Assembly (NCBI GenBank): GCA_004794785.1
Contig: SJOL01004338.1
Location: forward strand, 359,308-423,307
Length of the DNA: 64,000 bases
Direction of reading: 5' to 3'
Source: Opisthorchis felineus
Taxonomy: Eukaryota > Platyhelminthes > Trematoda > Opisthorchiida > Opisthorchiidae
A program made the translations under genes and the position numbers. Below, piece after piece: positions 11,655-22,080 of the stretch. The notes beneath the pieces are model-generated. The model was not told the DNA's origin. It saw nothing but the letters and a program-made list of their open reading frames with translations, and made no database searches. The stretch's first letter is position 1. Each line of letters begins with the position of its first letter.

Positions 11655-12393
11655 AGCTTTTGCTGCGCCTTTGCCTTCAAAGATGAGGGTGATGTCGTCC
11701 GCGTACTCCAGATCGACAGGATTCTCACTAGCAACAATTTGAACACCGGGGTTTCGAAGACCTTCCAGCGTTCACCTCATTATTCCATTGATGACGAAGT
11801 TGACCAAGAATGGAGAGATTGGACGTCCTTGCCCGGTACCACCTTTTGTAGGAAACATTTTGGAGAGCTCGACACAAACTCTCATACGCTCAGAAGTATG
11901 TGAATGTAGGGACCGAATTATGTTCACAAAATTCTGGGGCATACCCGGTTGAGTAAATGTAGTTAACAGCACTGAACGATCGACAAAACCAAACGCACGC
12001 TTGAAGTCAAGGAATACCAAGACTGTGGGTCGTGTGTACATACGGTGTTGCCCTAACACCTGATGGAGTGTGAAGGTGTAGTCAACACAGCCTCCACCCG
12101 GTCGAAATCCCGCTTGACGCCCACGGGTCAAGGATTCGCGTGCAGCCGTAAGACAACGAATAATCAGTGACGCCAGAAGCATTGTTACATCGGGAATCAA
12201 ACTAACACATCTATGGTTACCACATCCACTGCGAGCACCCTTTTGAAAATGGGCACTATTCTCGACTCACCCCAGTTATCCGGAACAGTCCCTTTCTCCC
12301 AGACAGGCACAAATCGGCCGGACAGGTACTGACTGAGGACTTCATCTCCATCATTGACCAGATCGGGTCAGGACCAGCAACAAAACGACACCT
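11650..12393 (-). pseudogene. LINE reverse transcriptase domain, broken
   Basis: The main frame 12200-11772 shows fingers motif QAGFRPGGGCVDYTFTLHQVL, palm motif A VFLDFKRAFGFVDRS (the first Asp is kept; the later D of the usual AFD is G), and motif B region GQGRPISPFLVNFVINGIMR. Motif C is in another frame: LEYADDIT, with YADD encoded at 11695-11706. Upstream, about 12393-12201, other frames retain pieces such as CGNHRCVSLIPDV. The catalytic YADD is intact but the frame is not, so no enzyme can be made. Confidence 0.85.
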
Positions 12394-12403
12394 GAGTAGA
12401 GAT

Positions 12404-12918
12404 TTACATTCGGACACTTATGAGGTTGATGGCGGCTCCATAGTCACAGTCCATCGTTCCGTTGAAGGCCAGAATTCCGGATTGGAGGTAGCAGGTGGCC
12501 AACTGAATTTTTGTTCGAAGTACTGTGCCCAGTAGTTCAAACTTTCTACTTCGTTGGATATCAGAAAACCAGTTTGGTGCCTGATAGTTTTGCTGACAAG
12601 AGGCTTCTGAGGACCAGCCGAACGAATCAAGTGGAACAGCTTGCGGAACTTTCCAGCATTTTTTGCCTCTTCCATTTTTTCGCTCTTTCGGATCTACTAA
12701 GCTTCGCGGTCTGCACGGATGATGCATCGGGTTGAATTATGGTTGCCTTCGGTAGGAATCTGTTGCCAGGCCTCCAACGAAACCATGGTTCTATCAGAGA
12801 TCCCACGTTTGGATGAGGTTGGCTGGTTTGTTCCGCAAACAGGAATTCTGGCTCTGAGTAGCGTTTTGGATATCTTTTCCCACTGTCCGTTTATATCCGA
12901 AATTGGACAGTCCGGCAT
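12404..12918 (-). pseudogene. LINE linker between endonuclease and reverse transcriptase, broken
   Basis: Two minus frames carry family-typical sequence. 12918-12697 has MPDCPISDINGQWEKISKTL and SDRTMVSLEAWQQIP; 12675-12418 has EEAKNAGKFRKLFHLIRSAG, VSKTIRHQTGFLISN and WAQYFEQKFSWPPATSN. They are joined by a frameshift around 12700. No catalytic function is assigned to this region; it connects the two enzymatic domains. Confidence 0.75.
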
Positions 12919-13315
12919 GCGTTCGAGGGGCCGTTACTGAAAGTTTCGTTTGATTTCTGGGTCCACTAGCACCTCAGTGACTAAGCGAGGTGTACGCCTT
13001 TTTCGTAGACCTGCAAAGCGCAATGAAAAACAGCAGCGCACAAGTGCATGGTCAGAGTCCACGCTGGTATTCCAGAAGGGACGGCAGGCAGTGATTTACC
13101 CTCGCCACCGGTAACTGACGGCGATGTACTCGATTTGGATTCGGGACTGGTTCGCTCGTGGGCATCCCGTGGTCAAGTGATTTCCGCTTTTCCGAAAATT
13201 GGTACTGAAGTCACTGATAGGCACACATCTGAGGTAGACGATTTCCGTTGTCTGTGCGTCTCGCGTCCAACCCAAGACGACGATTCGATTGGGCCTCAGC
13301 AGCTCTTATATCATA

Positions 13316-13938
13316 TCATATCACCACCAGCGGTATTACATCTGAGCTTTTAGCCCGTTGAAAAGGAACATGTAGAGCGTCATAGAAACTGTCTTTGGCA
13401 GATTCACAGCTACAATCCTTTGGGGTGTAAGCATACACAATAAAGAGGCTGCGATGGACCTCACTTTCTCGGGATTCCTCACAAACATTTCTAAGCAAAC
13501 CACGAGGAGGCGACTATCAACGGATATCCAATCAAGTAGAGACGCTTTCGCTCGTTCGCTCAATGCAATAACCACGCCAGCGTATCCACCTGCATCGGCC
13601 TCTTCATCATCAGACATGCGCAGCCGGAAGCTGGAGGAGAGCGAGGAGACAGTCAGTTCAATTACAGTACTTGCGTCCTGTATCCTTATTTCTGACAGAC
13701 AGCATACATCAATGCAAAGTGAATCCAACGTACGAGGAAAAGTCTTCCGTTGTCCTGCTTGCTTCTGTATGCGAACAATAAAAGCAGCTGAGTAGACCGG
13801 TTTTCGGGGTTTGAAAACAGATTTCGAAGTGTTTGGATTTGTCACTGAAGTCGGACGTGCAGAAGCTGCAACTGAGTGCAATGTACCGCGAGCAAAACGG
13901 TCAGTCCTAGTGCTGAGATCTGTGGAAAGAGTATTCAA
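13316..13938 (-). pseudogene. LINE endonuclease domain, broken
   Basis: The N-terminal part (13938 to about 13470) contains RTLDSL.IDVCCLSEIRIQD, where the E of SEIRI matches the catalytic metal-binding Glu of APE-like endonucleases, then LLDWISVDSRL. A frameshift near 13470 moves the reading to the frame 13498-13316 (EVHRSLFIVYAYTPKDCS, then AKSSDVIPLVVI). A stop falls where the family has the GDMN catalytic motif. Weak continuation of the domain (for example GLDARRTDNGNRL) can be read below 13300 in further shifted frames. In a live element this domain nicks the genomic target. Confidence 0.8.
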
Positions 13939-13975
13939 GCTTGGGTAGAAGGGGGAAAACTTGAAATTGTACGAA

Positions 13976-15034
13976 GGGAATGGCGATCAGGTTGAAGGTG
14001 GTCGAAATTATTATTCATAATTCATCCCCCTACCCACTTGGTTCTCGAAGACCATAGGCGACTGGAAAGTTTGCAACTGAGTTTGAGGTCTATCGAGATT
14101 CTCTCAATCTTCGTGTGCAATGTATGAACGTCACACATTTGAAATGGCCATTACTCTAAAATAACGGTATTTTACAAGGTAATGGGACAGTACTCCCCAA
14201 AGAGGAACTGACACCGAAGGCCACGAAAATTTGTCGCTAACGAGGGTGTTTTCGAATGAATGCTACGTGACTGACATTTTAGCAACTCGGTATGAAAAAT
14301 CTGCAAAATGACACTCGGATTCGAATAACCACTCAAAAATGAACTGACTGTGGAATATGAGTTGAACGAAGACCATTTTGAACCCAATATCTGTGAGGCT
14401 AATTTCAACTTGTTAGTTTCAGTCTCTAGAATTCGTCTGGTGGCCACATGGCAGGTTCCTGAATGCTACCTTTTTAACTTATCAATGGAACCAAGTGAAC
14501 TCACCAGTGCTGTTGTGTCTTAGGATTAAATAGCCACTGTGTGTGTCACTGATCGGTCCTGCGTGGTGCTGCACCGGTAATTCTAAACCAATACCAGTGG
14601 GTATTGCCGTGGTGACTTTCTCTTTTGGGGTCTATCAGACATTTTAGAAATGCTTTAGAAAGCATACATCATAATGTTATTTGGAGTTCATTTTTCATCG
14701 GTGGCGAATCCAGGTGCAGTGAATTCTCCACCGCGGAAATCTTCCTCCGAGGAGACGTTGACCCTCAGAAGCCATTGGCAGGGAATACTGTATCGCTAGT
14801 CCTCCAAACACCACCGTCCAGCGTTTGGAATCAATGAGCCTAGAAGCCATTCTAGAAGTCTGAACATATTTCGCATCTTTTTCAGGCTTGGTGTAGAAAT
14901 TAGTGTACAGCACAAGCACTTGAATAGACCTCTCGGCTTGATACATTTCGTCCAGACGGTCTATATTACACCAAACGACATGACGCTGAGTTTTTTTCAA
15001 ATGGCTTTTACGGAATTAACACTAGAGCGGGTTT
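13976..15034. other. No host gene seen
   Basis: Contains minus frames at 14172-14447 (91 codons) and 14695-15000 (101 codons). The second abuts the LINE 5' fragment and might be a piece of a longer or variant element, but I do not recognise its sequence. Confidence 0.4.
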
Positions 15035-15212
15035 GTTTGCCATTCTCCTTCCCAGAAGGATTAGATCTGTCACTGAAGTCGGACGTAGAGAAGCTGCAGC
15101 TGAGTGTAATGCGCGGCGGTCAAAATGGTCAGTCCTAATGCTGGGACCTGCGGAAAGAGTATCCAAATTTGGGTGGTGTAGGGTAGAAGAGGGAAAACTT
15201 GAAAGTGTAAGA
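15035..15212 (-). mobile_element. 5' fragment of the same RTE-type LINE family
   Basis: Sequence 15061-15212 matches 13838-13975 along its length with scattered changes, for example CACTGAAGTCGGACGT and GGTCAGTCCTA in both and the GGGAAAACTTGAAA tract near the 5' end. Similarity stops at an equivalent point on the high-coordinate side of both copies, suggesting that this is the true 5' end of the family. The fragment lacks endonuclease and reverse transcriptase. Having only a 5' end is unusual for LINEs, which normally lose the 5' part, so internal deletion or rearrangement is likely. Confidence 0.7.
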
Positions 15213-17044
15213 AGGGAGTCATAAGGACATACAGTGACTCACAAACAGATAAGGCCATCAAATGAGTGTACTTCCAATATTTAGAAGGTTGAAGTATGTG
15301 TAATTATTGCTTTTTCCCAAGGCTGAGTACGAAAATGATGTCCGCCATACCCGGGAATTGTACCGGGAAAAAGTATTTCGATATCTTGCAAATGATACTG
15401 GCTGGAACATAAGACAACCTCTGTGCAGCATATCTAGTTGAAGAATAGCTTGAACATAAGATTCAGCTGATTTTCGTTTGGTCCTCTCATGAACACCAAC
15501 TCAACTTGCAACTCAGTGTATTTCGCTCTCTTCTATGTTTCCTAAACCAGAGTCTCTTAGAGGCGGTACTGCAACAGGCGACTAATCACTACTGTAGAAA
15601 AACATTGTAATGATACTAAGGCGCAGGTTCGTTCAGAATTGATTTTCCTCCTTGGAGATGGCTACAGAAATCCCCAAGATAATTTTACTGGAAACGGATG
15701 GTCAGCGATTTGATTCTGTCCTTGAGTTTATCTTTTCGTTCCAAATTTCGTGTATTTTGACTTTTCATCACAATGTCCGACCAGTCCCTTTTGTCTCTCT
15801 ATGAATTTCAACCAAAGCTCTTTAGGCATCAGAAAAATATTAAAATTCATCCCATTCTGATATTCACACAGAAGGCTCACTAATGGCAGTGACAGATGTC
15901 AACTGTGAGTCCAGCTAGCAGAGAAGTTACCAATCAAATGTGAAGCTGAGGACCACAGGCGTGACGGACATCAAGTGTCCTCGGTGGCACAGTCAGTACT
16001 GCACCTTTCCCGTGAGCGAGTGTTAGGTGTCCCAGCTACACATTACTTGAATTTTCCATTTCAGCGTTTATCCACTCCCAACAAAGTACTACAAGTTGCC
16101 TCTTTTAGGGCCGACCAGACTCTAATTCACAGGAATGTACTCTGTAACCACTCTGCACACATACTCTTTTGGGGGGAAATGGTTGTTGATCAGGTGGCAG
16201 CTGATCTGTTCGCCAAACTTGGTAGGCGGCTTGCAAAACATTTCGTCACCATGCAGGGAGATATCGTCCGTGACAATGCGGTTAAGGCTTAATTATAAAT
16301 CTCGGAGAACGAAGGGCCCGAATCATTCAAGAGCAACATCACTGAAATGACGAGGTTTATCAATTAGAAGAAGGAAATGAAAAGATTACAGCGCAGTAAA
16401 TGTGAATTGCTTTATAAAATCACCCTACAGGTTCATTGAACTCGAATCAAGATGACAACGATGAGAAATAAGCGAAAAATAAAGGCAGAATTACTACTGA
16501 CATAGGGAGACATGGAGAAAGTATTTCCGGCTTATTCATAGTAATGAAGATCTGATAAATTTAGAGAGAAACGATACAAAAGAAGACACTTCTGATCGGC
16601 TCAATAGACACTCTGCTAAATAGACAGTCACTGTAATTCATTATTCTGTAAGCCGTTTGGTTGGCTAGCCTTCATTTTCTCCGGATACTAAACGGGTAAT
16701 TTCGGATATGTACCGACCTTTTTGCTACGACATCTTCCGTTTTACTCCCATTTTATTCCTGTTTCACACCTCCAGTTTTCTTTTCCGTCAACGTATGTTA
16801 CGGCTGCCCCAATGCGACTGGTTACTTGATACAATCAAGTTCCCTGGTTCATTCCGGAGGGCTTCTAGCTAAAACAAGTAGAGTGGTTTAAAAATAAGCC
16901 CTATCTAGACAGTAAAACTCACCATTTCGATCGGAACTCCCAAGCAAAGGGCAAAGCGGCATTCATCAGTTTCCGAGGAGGACAATCAGCCATCGAAACG
17001 CGGGCGATGGAACTTTCTAGCATCAGCAGGTGAATTCGGTGATA
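15213..17044. other. No gene seen; possible old repeat at 15875-16037
   Basis: Frames up to 105 codons (15975-16292) without motifs. The segment 15875-16037 shows diverged similarity to 54350-54515 (see that entry). Confidence 0.4.
15875..16037 (+). repeat. Diverged interspersed repeat, possible old SINE (copy 1 of 2)
   Basis: Shares with 54350-54515, in the same order, an ACT(A/G)ATGGCAGTGAC(A/G)GAT block, GTGAAG, an (A/G)GCGT(G/C)ACGG block, and GGTGGC(A/T)CAG followed by a CC(C/G)GT(G/A)AG(C/T)G-like stretch. GGTGGCTCAG resembles a tRNA A box, but I see no clear B box. Homology is by eye and gapped. Confidence 0.4.
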
Positions 17045-17900
17045 CAGATAGGAAAGATACTGATCCAGCACACAAAAGATCCGTTTTTGGCCCGCAGTAT
17101 TTCCGTCGTCGCTTCACCGGACAGACACATGCTTCCTTGTTTTACTCCCCCTAGTGTGACCGACGCGCGAACATTCCTAACTCATGATCAACGCTTAAGT
17201 GGTATTCAGCCGCATCGAGATAATGCAGGTCGATCGGTGTGGTTGTACAAGCATGTCTTGGTTTTTGGTTCTACTGGCTTCTCTAAACCCGTGGGCGCAT
17301 TCTGTGCTTATCACACTCGAAAAAACATCTTAAATGTAATACACTACTCATAAGGTTGCTGAAAGCTCTTCAACATCATAAACGAGAGATTCAGCTGAGT
17401 TCCAGATGAGTCTCCTGCAAAGTCGAATTGGTTTTCAAATAAGTATATTTCGCTAAAGCACTTTAAACCACATCCCACTGGGCTGTCTAGGAGTTCTCAG
17501 CAACCTTATGAGTAGCGTGTTGTCTCATCCCATTAGTTTATTTTATCTAATAGGAACCCACAAGTGAACTATGCGTACAAGCAGTGCGATCTGCACGCCT
17601 GCTGTCGAGGTGATTATTCCTGGTTTTGAAGTGAGTATACTCGCTTTTGAGTTGTTTATTCCTTCACTTGAAGTTGAAAGATATAGTATATCTTCAATGA
17701 TTTGTCGGAGAAGTGAGAGATGAAGCTAAGACAGGTCACCAAACCAAATAAGGGTGGACAGTATTGAGGCTGACATTTGCCTAATTGCTGACAGATTGAG
17801 TGAAATGACGTTGGAATGTCCAGCTTCGTGGCTTAGTTAACTAGTGAAGGTATGCTGAGAGCGGAACAAAATGAAACCGAGCCATTAATTAATCTTAAAT
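17045..17900 (+). repeat. 850-bp dispersed repeat, copy A
   Basis: Matches 42425-43268 in the same orientation. The stretch 17163-17287 appears identical in both copies, the rest shows scattered substitutions and small indels, and similarity thins toward the left edge. A short plus frame (to HTRKNILNVIHYS) is preserved in both and stops at the same place inside an embedded hammerhead-repeat fold-back (17336-17520). I do not recognise a protein. It could be a non-autonomous transposon or part of a larger element; terminal repeats and target duplications were not found. Confidence 0.75.
17336..17520 (+). mobile_element. Fold-back copy of the retrozyme repeat, ribozyme core deleted
   Basis: Begins with inverted ACACTACTCATAAGGTTGCTG and ends with CAGCAACCTTATGAGTAG, giving an inverted repeat around a sense block with CATCATAAACGAGAGATTCAGCTG. 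Where CTGATGAG and GAAAC should lie there is only CCACATCCCACT before GGGCTGTC, so the ribozyme core is missing. The same fold-back sits at the same place in the second 850-bp copy (42714-42898), so it was there before the copies separated. Confidence 0.7.
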
Positions 17901-18104
17901 CTTAAATCCCTCAGGTTCCAGGTCTCCTCACACTGCCAACAATCTATGAGTAGCTGAGAGGAAGAATACAACTCACCCGATGAGGGGAACTTTCATCTGA
18001 GAAGTCGTTGCTAGAGCAGCCAGTCAATACGTATGGCTACGTGATATGTATCCCATGATTGAGGTATGAGCGGCGCTATAACCACTCCAAGTACGAGTTA
18101 ATAA

Positions 18105-18275
18105 CACTGCTGTTCAGCCGCTCTTGACCAAGCGGTTAAATGTTCAAACTGCTAACCTGGAGGTCGCGGGTTGGAAACTCTCTGAAGTTTCGTGAGATGC
18201 GTACTGCTGATGATTCCCAATAAAGATAGAACAGCTGTACAGTGCTTCTTGGCTTTTCAGCATAGATTGACTTCA
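18105..18275 (+). mobile_element. tRNA-derived SINE, copy 1
   Basis: A tRNA-like head with an A-box-like TGACCAAGCGG (18125-18135) and a B-box-like GGTTGGAAACT (18169-18179), followed by a shared tail (GAACAGCTGTACAGT ... TTCAGCATAGAT). It matches 43262-43436 on the opposite strand over about 170 bp with some indels. The head resembles a Leu/Ser-type tRNA with a long variable arm. The boxes would serve RNA polymerase III; mobilisation would need a LINE in trans. Confidence 0.65.
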
Positions 18276-19798
18276 CCTGTGGGATGAAGGCTCCATTAGA
18301 AATTCCAAACTCTCCTCTAACTACCAATATTCTTTACTATTGTATTCTGGCCATAAATATTACGGTTCCTATGCCACGATATGTTGTGTATTTTGCTTGT
18401 CCTTTTTTAAACTGCTTTAATGCCAAACTGATTCGATCCAGACTCACCAGTTTACATAGCATGAAGCCAAATCAACTGGAACATGCTTACTGTGGCTTAC
18501 TGTGGCGTCCAGCTACGGCCAAGGTATCACGTGATTAGCAGCCATCGAAATTCTGGGAGGTTCTGGAAGGGCGAAAAATTTCGACGTCAAAAACACTGTC
18601 CAATGTGGTTATATATAAACAACCTAAAATTTGAGCATCTTCAACTGTAACTTGGTGGCTTACCATTACAACGGCGTGACCATCAACCCGAGGACTGGGT
18701 CTTGTTCAACCAAGCTTACCAGTTTCTTTTAAACTCAGCCTGGCGTTCACTCTGAAAAACAGCTGATCTCACGCTGATAATTTCGATAATTCTAAATTTG
18801 TGAGTATTTACTGGAAATCAACAAATCGGTCTTTAGCGTTCTTTAACTAATGTTAGGTCGCCGGTTTTTGTTGAATTGCCTGTTGCCTTCTGCCATTGTG
18901 GCAGATGTAGTCCCCATGATGCGTACCTGAATTTCGAGGGTTTAATGTACCTTACACTCCATCTTGTGCCATTTTTCACGCTCTAAGTTCAAAATTTTGT
19001 CAACCTGTATACTCCAACGATTGATGGCCACAGTTACAAGCAATAGTTGAAAGAACGTGCAAATCCTTATGTGTAGTCACGACCGGCGTACAGTTTAATA
19101 CTTAGTCGACACGCCCCTTACCCCGCAGTGGTTAAATTTTCCAGTAAGTTCGATCTTGATTACGACGGACAGCAATGCTCACTTTGTTTGTAACCATGAC
19201 AATGCTTTAAGGACTTTAAAGTAGCATGATAGATACACATGCTGCCAAGTAGCAGTTTTTATAAGGAAACGCCCAAAAGTTCAGCTTTAGTCCCCTCTGA
19301 TTGAGCTGATAATTCCCTACGTTCGTTTCTCGCACAATAGTCGTGGTGAGGGTTACTATATAACTAGAATGTAGCTATCCTGCCCAGACACTGGTGTTTT
19401 CTCACTTCATTTTACTAAAGCTGCCGTAAGGTCTGATGTAATATGAACTTTCATAGGCCTAGTCCGGGCGCAACGATCCAAATCCGAGAACAACTTAGTC
19501 GAGAGCTACCGCGGCTACTCACATTCACACCACTCTCGTTTGAACAGTCACCCTCCTGTCCTGACGCGCTTACTTTGGTGAGTCCACACCAAAGAAGGAA
19601 GCACTCGACTCGAGTTGCGCTCCTACTAGAGCTCATCAACACTGCATATCCTTGGTCGTGCCCGTATTTGAGCTCCGGACATGTAACCTGGGAGGTCAGT
19701 GTGAATTCTAAAAATCTCGCGACTACCTACTGTTGTGGCTATCCCACTGGTCCAAGCCGTGCGTCCAACCCCGACCACTTAAACTGTATTAGACCTTC
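18276..19798. other. No gene seen
   Basis: Frames up to 84 codons before 19443, where a 143-codon plus frame begins and runs into the retrozyme copy at 19799. Its last part is therefore repeat-derived, and it is not taken as a gene. Confidence 0.4.
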
Positions 19799-19933
19799 GA
19801 CAGCCCACGACCGGTTTCGCCCTTCTTGGGGCTCATCAGGTAGGCGCAGTGAGATTCAGCTGGGTTCCAGGTGAGTCTCTCGCAAAAACCAAGTTTGTTT
19901 GCAAATGAGTTTATTTCGCTGAATGGGACCTTC
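19792..19933 (+). mobile_element. Retrozyme-like element with intact ribozyme and inverted 5' block
   Basis: The block 19799-19850 carries the ribozyme on minus. It is joined directly to 19851-19926, which has the family sense on plus (GAGATTCAGCTGGG ... GCAAATGAGTTTATTTC) and ends at the family's common 3' boundary. GACCTTC at 19792-19798 and 19927-19933 may be a 7-bp target-site duplication. A heavily 5'-truncated, inverted copy made in one insertion is the simplest explanation. Confidence 0.7.
19801..19847 (-). ncRNA. Hammerhead ribozyme, minimal type I, intact
   Basis: On minus: GCGCCTAC, CTGATGA, stem II GCCC-CAAGAA-GGGC (perfect 4 bp with a 6-nt loop), GAAA, CCG, GTC, then GTGGGC. Stem I pairs GCCTAC with GTGGGC (6 bp including one G-U). 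The A of GAAA pairs with the U of GTC and C pairs with G, so stem III is only 1-2 bp. All invariant core bases are present. Predicted cleavage is after the C of GTC, between plus positions 19809 and 19808. The ACCGGT palindrome would let two copies pair through stem III, as in other minimal hammerheads that act best as dimers. Confidence 0.85.
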
Positions 19934-20155
19934 TTTTCCAAGCAGCGAGAGTTGTTCTTGTATCCTACAAAAACGAAGCTAGTGAGATGTAGATACATCC
20001 AAAGTGGTTCTGCTTTCTGTAATGTTTCACGTTGCTCTGAAGAAGAAGTTCTGACCAAGATACCTTCAAATCCGAGCCATTATTATGAAAATCAGACAGT
20101 TTTCCCATAATCTGGAGGTAGTGCTAGTTTGTTCATGAGTGGACGAATTACTGAG
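19934..20155. other. No gene seen
   Basis: A short plus frame starting in the retrozyme (19871-20110) continues here; it has no motif. Confidence 0.35.
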
Positions 20156-20256
20156 TGAATAAATAAATAAGCAAATAAGTAGATGTACGAATAAATGAAG
20201 GAAGGAATGAATTAATCAACTAATCAATTAATCAATTAATTAATTAATTAATTAAT
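20156..20256. repeat. AT-rich tetranucleotide repeat, AATA then AATT type
   Basis: Interrupted GAATAAAT/AAATAAGT units pass into ATCA/ATTA and finally a clean (ATTA) run up to 20256. Confidence 0.8.
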
Positions 20257-22034
20257 GGGTTAGGTTTCCAGGACAATGAGCGAAAAATCCATCCGTGGAC
20301 AATTCCCCTGGAGAATGTGGACATCTTTTGCTACTTTTACGGCTTTCGGTCGCAAATACAAGACCGCTTTTATTAAGAAAAGATTCTGACGGTGCGACTG
20401 TAGCTACGTTGGTAGAGAACACTGTTTGGCCCAGGCCGTACGATACGCTAAAAGTTAACGATTTACCCCGAATACACCTGTCTACTTGCTCCGGTCAATG
20501 AAATCATACAAAAACTAATTAGATTTACTCCACTCTCATACAGATTTGTTTCAACTGAGGAGTAACACGCGGAGATTTTCACACTGTTCGCTTAGGGTTA
20601 TGCATGGCGGACCTATGTTATCGATAGTATAAGCAGCCACGTCTGCGGTTACACAATGTGTGAGGTTAACTGTGCTCTTATCCTCCGTCATGGTTGGTGC
20701 TTATGGAAATTAACCCACCAGCAGATATAGTTCTTTACCTGCACGTTTTATGGCCAAAAGGGGAAATGGATTCTCCTTTCTTCACCATGACTTTGTCACT
20801 TGAGTCAAATCCACACACAGGTCGGCAGTAGATTTGATACATTTCAGGCCGTCTGTAAAAGCTTGCCGATATGGCTGACCGGTTTCGTTATACGAATCTA
20901 TTAGGGTGCACTTCAACTACAAGTCTCATAAGAACCCGGAATCTCTTTTCTAAGTCACGTGTTTTGGTCGGATGAGTTTAGTTTCGCTTATTATGAGTCA
21001 TCTGCGGTTGAGTCCTTAATGAAGCAGGAATCACTGGTTCTCCGGTTTTGGATCCGCTTTCTGAAGGGACATGAAATAAAGACATGGGGCCAACAAGCTT
21101 TGGTTAACATTTTAAGCCAACTCAGATACCTCTTATCACGATAGTATTTTCCTTTCATGACAGAATTAGAAAAGGCATGGAACCTAGAAAGGGACAGATC
21201 CATACTTGGAAAGTAATTGGTGATGGAAGAAGCCTGGTGATTTTGTTATACATATTTCGTAGCCAGTTGGTTGAACATATTCTGTGCTTCGTTGTGCTGC
21301 TGACCTGATGGGCGCGTCAGGAGATTACTGCTGAGGAGTGGTTTAGGCAACAGTGTATTATGGTTGGTTGTTGAATTGTCAGCTCATGTTCTAATTGGTC
21401 AACGTCAAGCTGAATTTCGCCCTTAGCCTCCGATTTGCGCCTGATGTTGTGTATGACAGTATGTAGTAATTCTTAGTAGACCCTAGTGGACTCTGTAGGT
21501 AGGTAGGTTGTATAGTTGCCACTTCAGGCTGACTGGAATGCACGCCTCTGGAACTGCGACTGCAAGAGATGGGTATGAATAGTTGGCATGCCAATCGGGC
21601 TTGTAGGTCAACAGTGGTCAAACCGGACGCCTGTGTATAAAGAGAACCATATGTGTTTTGCGTTTAGCCCGATGTGGTGCTGCACGCAAGCCCTTGGCGC
21701 TGCTGCTGACCCCAGTGAAAAAACCTGCAGGTAGAAGTAGTAAAAGAGGCCTGTTGTAAACTGTCAGCTGGCTTAAACAGTGGCATAACAATGGGTATCA
21801 GCACCATTTGCTCGTTTATCACAGAGGTACCTGTGTCCTTTAAGGAACCTGTCCTTTGAGTTTCAACGTAGTAACCCATTATAGCACCATGCAAGTGTTA
21901 CCTGGAGGCACCCGGTAACACAACCTCAAAGTGGCAATAAATAACCTGGCAGTATTCCATTATTCTTGCGGTTGCCGACGCTATCATCTTTGCAATGACA
22001 ATGTCGAACCTGTCATCATTAGAAAATGGAATAA

Positions 22035-22038
<4 letters not shown>
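20257..22038. other. No gene seen
   Basis: Frames up to 76 codons, overlapping on both strands, without motifs. Confidence 0.4.

Positions 22039-22078
<40 letters not shown>
22039..22078. repeat. (TA)20 microsatellite
   Basis: Forty uninterrupted bases of alternating T and A. It produces spurious YIYIYI frames on minus. Confidence 0.95.

Positions 22079-22080
<2 letters not shown>

Larger units (their letters stand above)
10830..13975 (-). mobile_element. RTE-type non-LTR retrotransposon (LINE), near full length but decayed
   Basis: On minus, in order from high to low coordinates: 5' leader and start of the open frame (about 13975-13900), apurinic-type endonuclease (to about 13000), linker (12918-12404), reverse transcriptase (about 12393-11650) and the conserved C-terminal region (11650-10940), then about 100 bp of 3' UTR. 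Order and size fit a single ORF2-type protein of an RTE-clade LINE as seen in flatworms. The frame is broken by several frameshifts and in-frame stops, so this copy is dead. The 3' end is estimated from loss of recognisable coding and UTR similarity; I found no target-site duplication. The same family contributes a 5' fragment at 15035-15212. Confidence 0.85.

Noticed and set aside
19443..19874. 143-codon plus frame ending in [22 protein letters not shown]
   Set aside because: Its C-terminal part is the retrozyme repeat read in the non-ribozyme sense, and the upstream part has no motif.
21298..21335. CTGATGGGCGCGTCAGGAG considered as another hammerhead core
   Set aside because: The core needs CTGATGA followed by stem II and GAAA; neither is present.
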